Below, piece after piece: positions 16,699 to 26,885 of a stretch of DNA of 64,000 bases. Position numbers and translations under genes: made by a program. This stretch comes from Streptomyces sp. man185 (GTDB lineage Bacteria; Actinomycetota; Actinomycetes; Streptomycetales; Streptomycetaceae), in the NCBI GenBank assembly GCA_002551355.1, contig NTHE01000009.1, forward strand, positions 62,001 through 126,000. The letters are read 5' to 3'. Under the pieces are notes generated by a model that did no database searches, was not told the DNA's origin, and worked only from the letters and a program-made list of their open reading frames with translations. How positions within the stretch are numbered: position 1 is the first letter of the stretch; each line of letters opens with the position of its first letter.

Positions 16699-17232
16699 TC
16701 AGGCGACGTACGCGGAGAGGTGCAGCGTCTTCGCCAGCACCCGCCAGGTCACCCGGGCGAACGCCCGGTTCACCCCGTTGCAGAGGACCTCGCCCGTGCA
16801 GTCGGTGGACCGGTCCTGCCAGGCCCGGACCGTCATCGTGTGGAAGCCGAGGGTCCGCGAGAACGCGAAGCGGATGTGCATGCCCCGGCCCAACTGGTGG
16901 CCCGGCAGCGTGTTGATCTGGAAGAAGTCGCTCCCGATGTACTCGACCTCGACCGGGTTGCCGCCCAGCAGCTCGCAGCGCGCCCCGGCCCGGATCCGCC
17001 CCGCACAGCCACCGCTGACCGGGAACAGCCAGAAGTGGTCGGTCAGCTGCTCCCGGACGGCGTCCGCGCCGGTGAACGGATGCAGCCCCAGGCTGTAGCC
17101 GTAGGTGTAGAGGTCGTAGCAGCCCGCCGGACCGGCCCGGCAGTCGGGGCGGTCGGCCACCGGGGCGGCCGGGCCCGACACCAGCCCCGCGCACAGGGCC
17201 AGCGCGACCGGCACGGCGACGAAGCCGGGCAT
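16699..17232 (-). CDS. Secreted hypothetical protein
   Basis: This is a 177-residue exported protein of unknown function. The signal peptide is MPGFVAVPVALALCAGLVSG, followed by APVADRPDCRAGPAGCYDLY. The mature part has six or more cysteines (DCRAGPAGCYD, GGCAG, RCELLGG, DCTGEVLCNG), suggesting disulphides. It contains a DUF2690-like or bacteriolytic-inhibitor-like beta-rich pattern, but I do not recognise a family. The ATG at 17232 is chosen because GGGAGGG lies five bases before it and the signal peptide begins there; an upstream in-frame start would add a basic 19-residue extension. Confidence 0.7.
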   Translation of the reverse strand: MPGFVAVPVALALCAGLVSGPAAPVADRPDCRAGPAGCYDLYTYGYSLGLHPFTGADAVREQLTDHFWLFPVSGGCAGRIRAGARCELLGGNPVEVEYIGSDFFQINTLPGHQLGRGMHIRFAFSRTLGFHTMTVRAWQDRSTDCTGEVLCNGVNRAFARVTWRVLAKTLHLSAYVA

Positions 17233-17412
17233 CGACCCTCCCGTGGCCTGCGACCGAAGCTTGCGACGACCCTTCGGACCGTAGGCCACGGGAGACCCGC
17301 CCGCGCGCGGGCGTACGGCGAACGCGCGCCGGCGTAGGGCACAGGGGCGCGTGTGAACGCGGAAGGGGCGCCCCTCCGCCGGAGCGGAGAGGACGCCCCT
17401 GGTGCGTCCGTG

Positions 17413-19989
17413 TCAGGCCGTGGCCGCCGCCGCGTCCGCCGCCTGGGCCTTCAGGGCCCGCTCCACGCCGGACCGCGACTCCGACATCAGCCGGCGCAGG
17501 GCCGCGCTCGGCTCGGCCGAGGCCAGCCAGGCGTCCGTGGCGTCCAGCGTCTCCTGGGAGACCTGGAGGGCCGGGTAGAGGCCCACGATGATCTGCTGGG
17601 CCATCTCGTGGCTGCGCGAGTCCGAGACCTCCTTCACCGAGGCGAAGTACTTCTCCGTGTACGGGGCCAGCAGCTCGCGCTGGTCCGTCTGGACGAAGCC
17701 GCTGATGACCGCTTCCTGGAGCGAGTTCGGCAGCTCGCCGGACTCCACGACCTCGGCCCACGCCCGGGCCTTGGCCTCCTCGGACGGCTGGGCCGCCCGC
17801 GCGGAGGCCGCGTGGCGCTCGCCCGCCGCCGTCTTGTCGCGCTCGTACTCGGCGGCGATCTCCTCCTCGTCCAGCAGCCCGGCCGCCGCCAGCCGCTGTA
17901 CGAAAGCCCACCGCAGCTCGGTGTCGACGGCGAGGCCCTCGACCGACTCGGTGCCGTCCAGCAGCGACTGGAGCAGGTCCAGCTGCTGCGGGTTGCGGGC
18001 CGTGGCCGCGAAGGCGCGCGCCCATGCCAGCTGGTGGTCGCTGCCCGGCTCCGAGGCGCGCAGGTGCGCCAGCGTCGCGTCGGTCCACTGGTTGAGCGCG
18101 CCCTCACGGGTCTCCGGGGCCGCGTACAGGTCCAGCGCCAGCTTCACCTGGCGGTGCAGCGACTGGACGACGCCGATGTCCGACTCCTTGCCGATGCCGG
18201 AGAGCACCAGCGAGAGGTAGTCGCGGGTCGCCAGCTCGCCGTCGCGCGTCATGTCCCAGGCCGATGCCCAGCTCAGCGCACGCGGCAGCGACTCGGTGAA
18301 GTCGCCCAGGTGCTCGGTGACGACCCGCAGCGATTCGGCGTCCAGGCGGACCTTGGCGTAGGAGAGGTCGTCGTCGTTGAGCAGGACGACCGCCGGGCGG
18401 GCCTTGCCCACCAGAGCGGGCACGTCGGTGCGCTCGCCGTCGACGTCCAGCTCGATCCGGTCGGTGCGGACCAGCTTGCCGTCCGCGTCCAGGTCATAGC
18501 AGCCGATGGCGATCCGGTGCGGGCGCAGCGTCGGCTCACCCTTGGCCCCGGCGGGCAGCGCGGGGGCCTCCTGGAGCACGGTGAAGGAGGTGACGTGACC
18601 GTTCTCGTCGGTCGCGATCTCCGGGCGCAGGATGTTGATGCCGGCCGTTTCCAGCCACGCCTTCGACCAGGTCTTCAGGTCGCGGCCGGAGGTCTTCTCC
18701 AGCGCGCCCAGCAGGTCGGAGAGGCGGGTGTTGCCGAAGGCGTGCGCCTTGAAGTACGCCTGCACGCCCTGGAAGAACGCGTCCTTGCCGACGTACGCCA
18801 CGAGCTGCTTGAGCACGGAAGCGCCCTTGGCGTACGTGATCCCGTCGAAGTTGACGAGGACGTCGTCCAGGTCGCTGATGTCCGCCATGATCGGGTGCGT
18901 GGAGGGCAGTTGGTCCTGCCGGTACGCCCAGGTCTTCATGGAGTTGGCGAACGTGGTCCAGGAGTGCGGCCACCTCGAGCCCTCGGCGTCCGCCTGGCAG
19001 GCGATCGAGGTGTAGGTGGCGAACGACTCGTTCAGCCAGAGGTCGTTCCACCACTCCATCGTCACGAGGTCGCCGAACCACATGTGGGCCAGCTCGTGCA
19101 GGATGGTCTCGGCCCGCACCTCGTACGCCGCGTCCGTCACCTTGGAGCGGAAGACGTACTGGTCGCGGATGGTGACCGCGCCCGCGTTCTCCATCGCGCC
19201 CGCGTTGAACTCCGGGACGAAGAGCTGGTCGTACTTGGCGAACGGGTACGCGTAGTCGAACTTCTCCTGGAACCACTCGAAGCCCTGCCGGGTCACGGCG
19301 AAGATGTCCTCCGCGTCCAGGTACTCCGCCAGCGAGGGGCGGCAGTAGATGCCGAGCGGGACGGACTGGCCGTCCTTCTCGTAAGAGCTGTGCACCGCGT
19401 GGTACGGGCCCACGATCAGGGCCGTGATGTACGTGGAGATGCGCGGCGTCGGCTCGAACGTCCAGACGTCGTCCTTGGGCTCCGGCGTCGGCGAGTTCGA
19501 GATGACCGTCCAGCCGGAAGGGGCCTTCACGGTGAACGCGAACGTCGCCTTCAGGTCCGGCTGCTCGAACGAGGCGAACACCCGGCGGGCGTCCGGGACC
19601 TCGAACTGCGTGTAGAGGTAGGCCTGCTCGTCGACCGGGTCGACGAACCGGTGCAGTCCCTCGCCGGTGTTGGTGTACGAGCAGTCGGCGACGACCTTCA
19701 GCTCGTTGGCGCCCTCGCGCAGGTGCGGCAGTGCGATCCGCGCGTCGCGGAACACGGCGGCCACGTCCAGGCCCTTGCCGTTCAGCACCACGTCGTGGAC
19801 GGCCGGGGCGACCAGGTCGATGAACGACTCCGCACCCGCCTCCGCGCAGTCGAAGCGCACGGTGGTCACGGACCGGTAGGTGCCGCCCTCCTGCGCTCCG
19901 GAGAGGTCGAGATCGATCTCGTACGCGTCCACGGTCAGCAGGCGCGCCCGCTCCTGTGCCTCTTCGCGGGTCAGATTCGTGCCAGGCAC
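17413..19989 (-). CDS. pepN: Aminopeptidase N (M1 family), first paralogue
   Basis: This 858-residue cytosolic zinc metallopeptidase removes N-terminal residues from peptides, downstream of the Clp/Lon proteases. Motifs are the substrate-binding GAMENAGAV, the zinc site HELAHMWFGDLVTMEWW (HExxH) and NESFATY with the third ligand Glu. The C-terminal ERAP1-like helical domain fills the rest. The GTG at 19989 (VPGTNLTREEAQ) is supported by GGAG eight bases upstream; the frame extends 16 codons further without a better signal. A second M1 gene of similar length lies 7 kb away (26886-29486). PepN is a reported sigma-R target in S. coelicolor, but I see no clear sigma-R promoter here. Confidence 0.94.
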   Translation of the reverse strand: MPGTNLTREEAQERARLLTVDAYEIDLDLSGAQEGGTYRSVTTVRFDCAEAGAESFIDLVAPAVHDVVLNGKGLDVAAVFRDARIALPHLREGANELKVVADCSYTNTGEGLHRFVDPVDEQAYLYTQFEVPDARRVFASFEQPDLKATFAFTVKAPSGWTVISNSPTPEPKDDVWTFEPTPRISTYITALIVGPYHAVHSSYEKDGQSVPLGIYCRPSLAEYLDAEDIFAVTRQGFEWFQEKFDYAYPFAKYDQLFVPEFNAGAMENAGAVTIRDQYVFRSKVTDAAYEVRAETILHELAHMWFGDLVTMEWWNDLWLNESFATYTSIACQADAEGSRWPHSWTTFANSMKTWAYRQDQLPSTHPIMADISDLDDVLVNFDGITYAKGASVLKQLVAYVGKDAFFQGVQAYFKAHAFGNTRLSDLLGALEKTSGRDLKTWSKAWLETAGINILRPEIATDENGHVTSFTVLQEAPALPAGAKGEPTLRPHRIAIGCYDLDADGKLVRTDRIELDVDGERTDVPALVGKARPAVVLLNDDDLSYAKVRLDAESLRVVTEHLGDFTESLPRALSWASAWDMTRDGELATRDYLSLVLSGIGKESDIGVVQSLHRQVKLALDLYAAPETREGALNQWTDATLAHLRASEPGSDHQLAWARAFAATARNPQQLDLLQSLLDGTESVEGLAVDTELRWAFVQRLAAAGLLDEEEIAAEYERDKTAAGERHAASARAAQPSEEAKARAWAEVVESGELPNSLQEAVISGFVQTDQRELLAPYTEKYFASVKEVSDSRSHEMAQQIIVGLYPALQVSQETLDATDAWLASAEPSAALRRLMSESRSGVERALKAQAADAAAATA

Positions 19990-20114
19990 GCGGTCATCTC
20001 CTAGGTGTGCGACTTGATATGCGGCGTTTCCGGCCATCCTTCCACGTGCCGTGCTCCCAGCGCGATGTCCGTTTTCCGCCGGACGCGGACGGCCTCGGGG
20101 GACAGGCTCGAACC

Positions 20115-20615
20115 ATGACCGGATACCAGCCCCGCCCCATCGTCCCCGCCGTCCTCGACGAACTCCGCGCAGTGGACGACGCGGGCCGGCCCTGCCACCC
20201 GTTCACCGCGGCCGAGGGCGGTCACCCCCTGCGGTGCTGCCTGCGCGGCGGCGCCCCGGGGGAGCGGCTCGCCCTCGTCTCCTACGCCCCGCTGCGCCGC
20301 TGGGCCGCCGCGACCGGGGCGAGCCCGGGGGCGTACGACGAGCAGGGCCCGGTCTTCATCCACGCCGAGGCGTGCGCGGGCCCGGACCCGGAGCGCGAGG
20401 GCTACCCGTACTCGCGCCCCGGCGCCCTGCGCACGGTCCGACGCTACGACGCACACGGCCGTATCGTCGGCGGCCGGCTCCTGGAGATCCCGGCCGAGGA
20501 GGCGAAGGGGTTCGACGCGGCCTTCGACGAGGCGTTCGCGGACCCGGAGGTGGTGCTGGTGCACGTCAGGGCGGTGGAGTACGGGTGCTTCCACTTCGAG
20601 GTGCGCAGGGACTGA
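20115..20615 (+). CDS. DUF1203 family protein
   Basis: This 166-residue protein matches the DUF1203 pattern: HPFTAAEGGHPLRCCLRGG near the N-terminus, then LALVSYAPLRRW, GPVFIHAEAC and a C-terminal VLVHVRAVEYGCFHFEVRR. Paired cysteines (RCC) and a conserved His/Cys set suggest a small metal- or thiol-based role, but the function is unknown. CAGGCT lies six bases before the ATG with no ribosome-binding site, so it may be leaderless. It is divergent from pepN and convergent with asd across a strong hairpin. Confidence 0.8.
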   Translation: MTGYQPRPIVPAVLDELRAVDDAGRPCHPFTAAEGGHPLRCCLRGGAPGERLALVSYAPLRRWAAATGASPGAYDEQGPVFIHAEACAGPDPEREGYPYSRPGALRTVRRYDAHGRIVGGRLLEIPAEEAKGFDAAFDEAFADPEVVLVHVRAVEYGCFHFEVRRD

Positions 20616-20624
20616 ACCGGCACG

Positions 20625-20666
20625 CGAAGGGGCGGCCACCGGTGCACTCCGGTGGCCGCCCCTTCG
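20625..20666. terminator. Strong bidirectional terminator
   Basis: A perfect 18-bp stem (CGAAGGGGCGGCCACCGG) with the 6-base loop TGCACT lies exactly between the stops of the convergent DUF1203 and asd genes. Confidence 0.85.
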
Positions 20667-20687
20667 TCGGTACGCGTGACGCTGCGG

Positions 20688-21971
<1,284 letters not shown>

Positions 21972-24900
21972 TTACGGTGTGACCTTCTCGATCACGACGC
22001 TGCCGGTGCCCGCGGCGGTGCCGCGCGCGTTGACCAGCTGGACCTCACCGAAGAACTGACGGCCCTCGGGAGCCGCCCCGGCGACCACGACCTCGGCGCC
22101 GACCTGGGCGGACGCGCCGCTGGCCAGGTTCACCGCCTTGGTGGAGTCGACCTTGATCGTGCCGAGCGACGCCGCGTAGTACACGTCGCGGTAGTCGTAC
22201 GTGGTCGACCCGGCCGGGACCGAGTAGCCGTCGACGACGACCGTGTACGTGCCCGCGGCGGGCTTCAGCAGGCTGACCGTCTCCTCGGAACCGGCGGTGG
22301 TGCCGCTGCCGACCTGCGTGGCGCCCCGGAAGACGTACAGGTCGAGGTCGGCGTTGGCGTCCGACGTGCCGCCGATGGCGAAGTCGAGCTTCTCGACGCC
22401 CGCGCCGATGGTCACCGTGGTCTGACGGGTCTCGCCCGTGGAGATCGACGGCTTGTCCACCTTGGCGGAGCCGAGCGAACCGCCCTGGAGCTTGCCCTGG
22501 AGGGCGGCGGCGGTGTTGGTGACCTTCCAGTCCACCGCGGCCGGAGCGCCGATCTTCGCCTCGGCGATGGTCCGCACCGCCGGGTCGAATTCCACGCCGA
22601 GCAGCGCGACGTCCAGCTTGTACGGATTGTCCAGCAGCGGCGACGTACGACGCGACTCGACCTCGATCTCCCACACGCCGGGCTGCGGGTCCTTGTAGGA
22701 GCGCGCGTCCGGGCGGCAGGTGTTGGCCGGGTTCTCGTAGTTCGGGTAGCAGTTGACCGTGGAGGTCGGGTCGATCGGCGTCCCGTACGGGTGCAGGGCG
22801 ATGAACCGGGTCTGGCTGCCCGAGCGCAGCGCGCTGAGGGCGACCTCAAGGGTCTTCGCGCCCTCGGGCACGTTGACGAAGTACGACGTGGTGCCGTTGC
22901 GCTGGACCGAGCCGGAGGCCTTGTAGGCGTAACCGGGCTGCTGCAGCTCGTGGGCGATGACGACCGTGGTCATGATCTGGTGGTCGACGCCGGAGGTCTT
23001 CTTGTCGTCGACCTGGAGGATGGCGCTGTGCACCCCGGCGGTCTTCGCCTTGGCCTTGACCTTGAGCTTGACCGGGGTGTCGAGCGGCAGCGAGACGTAC
23101 TCGGGGCTGCTGAGCTCGAAGGTGCCGTCGTTGTTCTTCCACGTCAGCTTGTGCTGGACGTTGCGGTCCGGACCCGTGGTGCGGGTGACGACGACGTCGT
23201 AGACCTTGGACTCGCCGACCTTCAGGCCGCCCTCGCGGTCGTAGAGGCCGGTGCCGAAGCCCGGGTCCTTGAGCGCGAAGTCGATCGCGGTGTCGACCGG
23301 GGCCTTCACCGAGAACTCGTGCGCGGGCTTGCCCTGCTTGGCGATCTGCTTCCACGCCTTGACGATGTCGATCAGACCGGAGCCCTGGACGTGCGCGGGC
23401 ACGTCCGCGATGTGGCCCGCGGTGCTGGTCAGCGCCGTGCGCAGATCGGCCGGGGGAAGCTCGATGCCCTTCTGCTTCGCCGCCGACAGCAGCAGTGCGG
23501 CAGCGCCCGCGGCCTGCGGGGAGGCCATCGAGGTGCCCTGGAGCATGGAGTAGCCGGCCGGCAGGTCGTAACCCGCCTCCTTGACCGGACCGCCCGGCGC
23601 CCAGGTCTGGGTGGTGTTGATGGACGCGCCCGGCGCCGAGATGATCGGCGTGAAGCCGCCGTCCTCACGCGGACCGCGCGAGGAGAAGGGCAGCATGTCG
23701 TACTTCTTGGTGACGTTGGAGCCGTAGTTGGCCGCCCACGTCTCCTTGGAGATCGACGCGCCGACCGAGATCACGTGGTCGGCGAGCGACGGGTCGCCGA
23801 TGGTGTTGAGGCCCGGGCCGCTGTTGCCGGCCGAGATGACCAGCTGCACGCCGTAGATGTCGACGAGCCGCTTGTACAGCTCGGCACGCGCGTTGTTGCC
23901 GTCGTTCAGCGGCGGCAGGCCGCCGATCGACATGTTGACGATGTCGACGCCGCGGTTGACGACGAGGTCGATCATGCCCTCGGTGAGCGCGATGTTGGTG
24001 CAGCCGCCGGACCACGTGCAGGCGCGCGAGGAGACGACCTTGGCGCCGGGGGCGGCGCCGTCCATCTCGCCGCCGAACAGCCCGTTGGCCGCGGTGATGC
24101 CCGCGACGTGCGTGCCGTGCGAGCCCTCGATGACGCCGATGTTGACGTAGTCGGCCTTGGCGCCGGCCGCGTTGTAGACCACGTTCTTACGGGTCTCGAC
24201 GACGAACGGGATGCGCTCGACGACCGGGGTCCGCGGGTCGTCCTCACCGAAGTAGGAGACCTGGAACTTGTCCTTGTACGGCTTGAGGACCGTGTCGTCG
24301 GCGAAGTCCGCGTTGCTGTTCAGGTCGACCCGCGTGGTGCCGGTCACCGGGTCGTACAGCACGCCCCAGACGTCGGTGGTGTCACCGTCGCGGTTGAGAT
24401 CGCCCGCCATGTCGCCGCCGGTGGTGGCCGACTCGGCGAAGGTGGCGAACTTGTAGCTGCCCGCCGGGGCCGCGTACGTCTTGCCGCCGGACGTGAACGT
24501 CGGGCCGGTGACGGTCTGCGACATCTGCAGCCAGGTGCCGTCGCCGTCGCTCACCGGGTCGGTGGCGGTCACCCAGTCGACGATCTTGCGCTCGCCGGTG
24601 GTGGTCTTCTTCAGGGCCGGGTGACCGAGGTCGACGCCGGAGTCCAGGATGCCGATGGTGATCCCGCGGCCGTCGGCCTCCGGGTTCTTCTCGACGAAGT
24701 CGACCGCGCCCGTCTCGAACGACGGGTTGTACGGGTTCTTCGCCGGGGTCTTCTTGTTCGGAGCCGCGTAACTGCCCGTGGCCTTCGGCTGCTTGGCGCC
24801 GGCGGCCCGGTCGCCCTTGGGCGTCGGGTCGTCCAGCTTGATCTCCTGCTTGAGATCGATGCCGAGGACGGAGGAGAGCTTGGATGCCGCCTTGATGGTG

Positions 24901-25274
24901 GACTCGGCGCTCCGGGTCGGGACCGTCGCCCGGACGTAGCCGAGCTTGTCGTAGGTCTGGCCGAGCACGGAGCCGTCGACGGCGTCCAGCTGCTTGCTGA
25001 CCTGCTCGGTCGCCCCCGGGGTGGTGGCGATCATCATCGTGACGTTCTTCTCGCCCTTGGCCTCCGCCTTGGCGAGAACCTCGGCGTCGGCGGTGCCGAG
25101 CTTGTCGCCCCGGTCGCTCGTGGCGGCTGGTTTGACGGGGGCCGGGCCCGGCTCGTCGGCGGCGAACACCGGAGTGGCACCGGTGGCGGCGAGGGCGGCC
25201 GCAAGGCCCGCCGCGGCCGCGATGCGGGCCGCTCGTCTCGCGCCAGGTATGGAACTGGGGGATTCCTTGGTCAT
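21972..25274 (-). CDS. Secreted S8 (subtilisin-like) serine protease with C-terminal domains
   Basis: This 1100-residue extracellular protease begins MTKESPSSIPGARRAARIAA, a basic start and Ala-rich hydrophobic core ending near VFAADEPGP. A propeptide covers about residues 60-190. The catalytic triad is clear: Asp in ITIGILDSGVDLGHPAL (Asp about 211), His in GSHGTHVAGITA and Ser in QGTSMASPQAAGAAAL; the oxyanion Asn is in VISAGNSGPG. The C-terminal 500 residues hold beta-domains, including a PPC-like module (NADLDLYVFRGATQVGSG). The ATG at 25274 is preferred because CAGGG lies at a workable distance; an ATG two codons earlier overlaps that site. It should degrade extracellular protein for nutrition. 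Confidence 0.92.
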   Translation of the reverse strand: MTKESPSSIPGARRAARIAAAAGLAAALAATGATPVFAADEPGPAPVKPAATSDRGDKLGTADAEVLAKAEAKGEKNVTMMIATTPGATEQVSKQLDAVDGSVLGQTYDKLGYVRATVPTRSAESTIKAASKLSSVLGIDLKQEIKLDDPTPKGDRAAGAKQPKATGSYAAPNKKTPAKNPYNPSFETGAVDFVEKNPEADGRGITIGILDSGVDLGHPALKKTTTGERKIVDWVTATDPVSDGDGTWLQMSQTVTGPTFTSGGKTYAAPAGSYKFATFAESATTGGDMAGDLNRDGDTTDVWGVLYDPVTGTTRVDLNSNADFADDTVLKPYKDKFQVSYFGEDDPRTPVVERIPFVVETRKNVVYNAAGAKADYVNIGVIEGSHGTHVAGITAANGLFGGEMDGAAPGAKVVSSRACTWSGGCTNIALTEGMIDLVVNRGVDIVNMSIGGLPPLNDGNNARAELYKRLVDIYGVQLVISAGNSGPGLNTIGDPSLADHVISVGASISKETWAANYGSNVTKKYDMLPFSSRGPREDGGFTPIISAPGASINTTQTWAPGGPVKEAGYDLPAGYSMLQGTSMASPQAAGAAALLLSAAKQKGIELPPADLRTALTSTAGHIADVPAHVQGSGLIDIVKAWKQIAKQGKPAHEFSVKAPVDTAIDFALKDPGFGTGLYDREGGLKVGESKVYDVVVTRTTGPDRNVQHKLTWKNNDGTFELSSPEYVSLPLDTPVKLKVKAKAKTAGVHSAILQVDDKKTSGVDHQIMTTVVIAHELQQPGYAYKASGSVQRNGTTSYFVNVPEGAKTLEVALSALRSGSQTRFIALHPYGTPIDPTSTVNCYPNYENPANTCRPDARSYKDPQPGVWEIEVESRRTSPLLDNPYKLDVALLGVEFDPAVRTIAEAKIGAPAAVDWKVTNTAAALQGKLQGGSLGSAKVDKPSISTGETRQTTVTIGAGVEKLDFAIGGTSDANADLDLYVFRGATQVGSGTTAGSEETVSLLKPAAGTYTVVVDGYSVPAGSTTYDYRDVYYAASLGTIKVDSTKAVNLASGASAQVGAEVVVAGAAPEGRQFFGEVQLVNARGTAAGTGSVVIEKVTP

Positions 25275-25600
25275 CAGCATCCCTGTAAGTGAAAGAGAGA
25301 GTCCGGAATTCGGTACCGGATGACCGCTCACCCTGTCGTAAATGACAGAGGTTTGTGGAGAGTTGACGGAGATGAGTTGGTGACATGGCGCAGATCCGCC
25401 AGTGGGGGCAATGCGCCACCAGGGATGAATGAGGCGAAAGTGTCCCCAGGAAACCCGAGTTCGGGGCTCGTGGTCCGGACCAGCCCGCCTGTGGTCCGGA
25501 CCAGCCCGCCTGTGGTCCGGACCAGCCCGCCCGTGGTCCGGACCGGCGCCGGATCAGGGCGGTACCGGTCGCCCTGGCGCCGGCGGCCTTCCCGCCCCGC
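25275..25600. other. Promoter region of the subtilase gene with direct repeats
   Basis: This region lies between two minus-strand genes. A dyad CTGTC-N6-GACAG (25333-25348) lies 59 bp before the subtilase start and could be an operator. Further upstream are the 21-bp tandem repeats listed separately. The stretch from 25275 to 25440 is AT-richer than its neighbours, as expected for a promoter, but no confident hexamers were found. Confidence 0.5.
25470..25545. repeat. Tandem 21-bp repeats, each with a 10-bp palindrome
   Basis: Three consecutive units (GTGGTCCGGACCAGCCCGCC plus T or C) start at 25470, 25491 and 25512. A partial fourth starts at 25533. Each unit contains the perfect palindrome GGTCCGGACC, so four copies are spaced exactly 21 bp apart, two helical turns. 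The array lies between the AbiEi-like gene's stop and the subtilase promoter. Confidence 0.85.
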
Positions 25601-26668
25601 TCAACGCGGCAGCACCATCACGTACGCGGCCGGCTCCCGGTCCGCCGCCGCCATCAGCGCCGTCCGCACCACCGTCGCCTGCTGGTCCGGCGCCTCGCGC
25701 AGCTTCCTCGGCGTGAGGCGGACGACCGTGACCCCGAGCCGCTCCAGATGCTCCCGCTTCGCGGCGTACGCGGACCACTTCGGGTCCTCCTGCGCCCGGC
25801 CGCCCCGCCGCCCGGGCACGCCGTTCCGGGGCGCCCGGGCGTCCAGCTCCACCGCCACGGCGTGGTCGGGCCAGTAGGCGTCCACCCCGCCGAGGCCCGG
25901 CCCGCCCGGCAGCCGCAGCTCCACGTTCCACACCGGCTCCGGCAGCCCGTGCTCGCGCACCATCGCGTACAGTCGCGCCTCCGCCACCGCCCGACCCTCG
26001 GCCAGCAGCGCGTCCACCGCGCCCACCACGGCGGGCCGCCCCAACAGCTTCGCCTCGCTCAACTCACATACCAAAGCGGCTGGTTCGCAGTGCCCCTCGC
26101 GTACCGCCTCGGTCAGCAGCCGCCGGACCTCCGCCGCGTCGGCCGTGCCCGCCACCGCATCCGCCAGCGCCCGCTCCACCGGGGCGACGGGCACCTCGCC
26201 CACCCGCACCGCGCCCGGCATCGAGGCGGTCCGCAGCACCTCCACGAACCGGGTGGACCGCAGCCGCCGAGTGCGGGGGACCAGCACGTCGATCCGGTGC
26301 AGCGCCCCCAGCTCCCCGACCGCGGCGAAGCCGTGCAGCGCGAGCGCGGCGGTCCCGGTGACCATCGCCTCGCCGTACCCCGCGTCCACAGGGCCCGCCG
26401 GGGCGCGCCGCGCGGAGACCGGCGGCCGCCCCGCGTACAGCAGCGCCCCGCGCAGCCGCTCCTGGCCCGTGGGCGGGCCCGGGTGCAGCAGATAGACCCC
26501 CGGCAGCAGGTGCTGCCAGGGGCCGCCCGGCAGACACTGGGCCGACGTCTGCGCGGCGGACACGCCCCGCGCCCTCAACTGGGCGGCGGACAGGACACGC
26601 TGCGTCACCTCGTCGGGGTGAAGGGGGACGCGGGGGAGGCGGGAGGAGAGCGGGGTGTTCTGGGTCAT
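25601..26668 (-). CDS. AbiEi-like/DUF559-like protein
   Basis: This 355-residue protein resembles the actinobacterial proteins annotated as type IV AbiEi antitoxin-domain proteins. It has an N-terminal winged helix (LSAAQLRARGVSAAQTSA then LLPGVYLLH), a middle segment (VTGTAALALHGFAAVGELGA; RIDVLVPRTRRLRSTRFVEV) and a C-terminal nuclease-like fold. In the last part VDAYWPDHAVAVELDARAP and LERLGVTVVRLTPRKL recall Vsr/DUF559 PD-(D/E)xK proteins. No AbiEii toxin gene adjoins, so it is unlikely to be a working toxin-antitoxin pair. The ATG at 26668 is preferred over one 23 codons earlier; neither has a good ribosome-binding site. Function unknown. Confidence 0.65.
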   Translation of the reverse strand: MTQNTPLSSRLPRVPLHPDEVTQRVLSAAQLRARGVSAAQTSAQCLPGGPWQHLLPGVYLLHPGPPTGQERLRGALLYAGRPPVSARRAPAGPVDAGYGEAMVTGTAALALHGFAAVGELGALHRIDVLVPRTRRLRSTRFVEVLRTASMPGAVRVGEVPVAPVERALADAVAGTADAAEVRRLLTEAVREGHCEPAALVCELSEAKLLGRPAVVGAVDALLAEGRAVAEARLYAMVREHGLPEPVWNVELRLPGGPGLGGVDAYWPDHAVAVELDARAPRNGVPGRRGGRAQEDPKWSAYAAKREHLERLGVTVVRLTPRKLREAPDQQATVVRTALMAAADREPAAYVMVLPR

Positions 26669-26885
26669 GTCCCGGGGTTTCCCGCCCGTGGAGGGGGCCC
26701 TAACCCCTGTTACACGCCCGTCGACATTCCCGGACAACGCCGTCCTAAAGTACGGACGTTCGACAACCGAAAAGGGCCGTCACGCCGGGAATTGAGGGAG
26801 GGGCGCATCGGGCAGGTGTGCGAGCGCCGCTTTCGCACCGCACGCACGCCCCACCCGAGCGCCCCTTGGTCACGCCCCCGCGCGA

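Noticed and set aside
25601..26668. A type IV toxin-antitoxin system
   Set aside because: The AbiEi-like gene has no AbiEii partner on either side, and both neighbours are metabolic or secreted enzymes.
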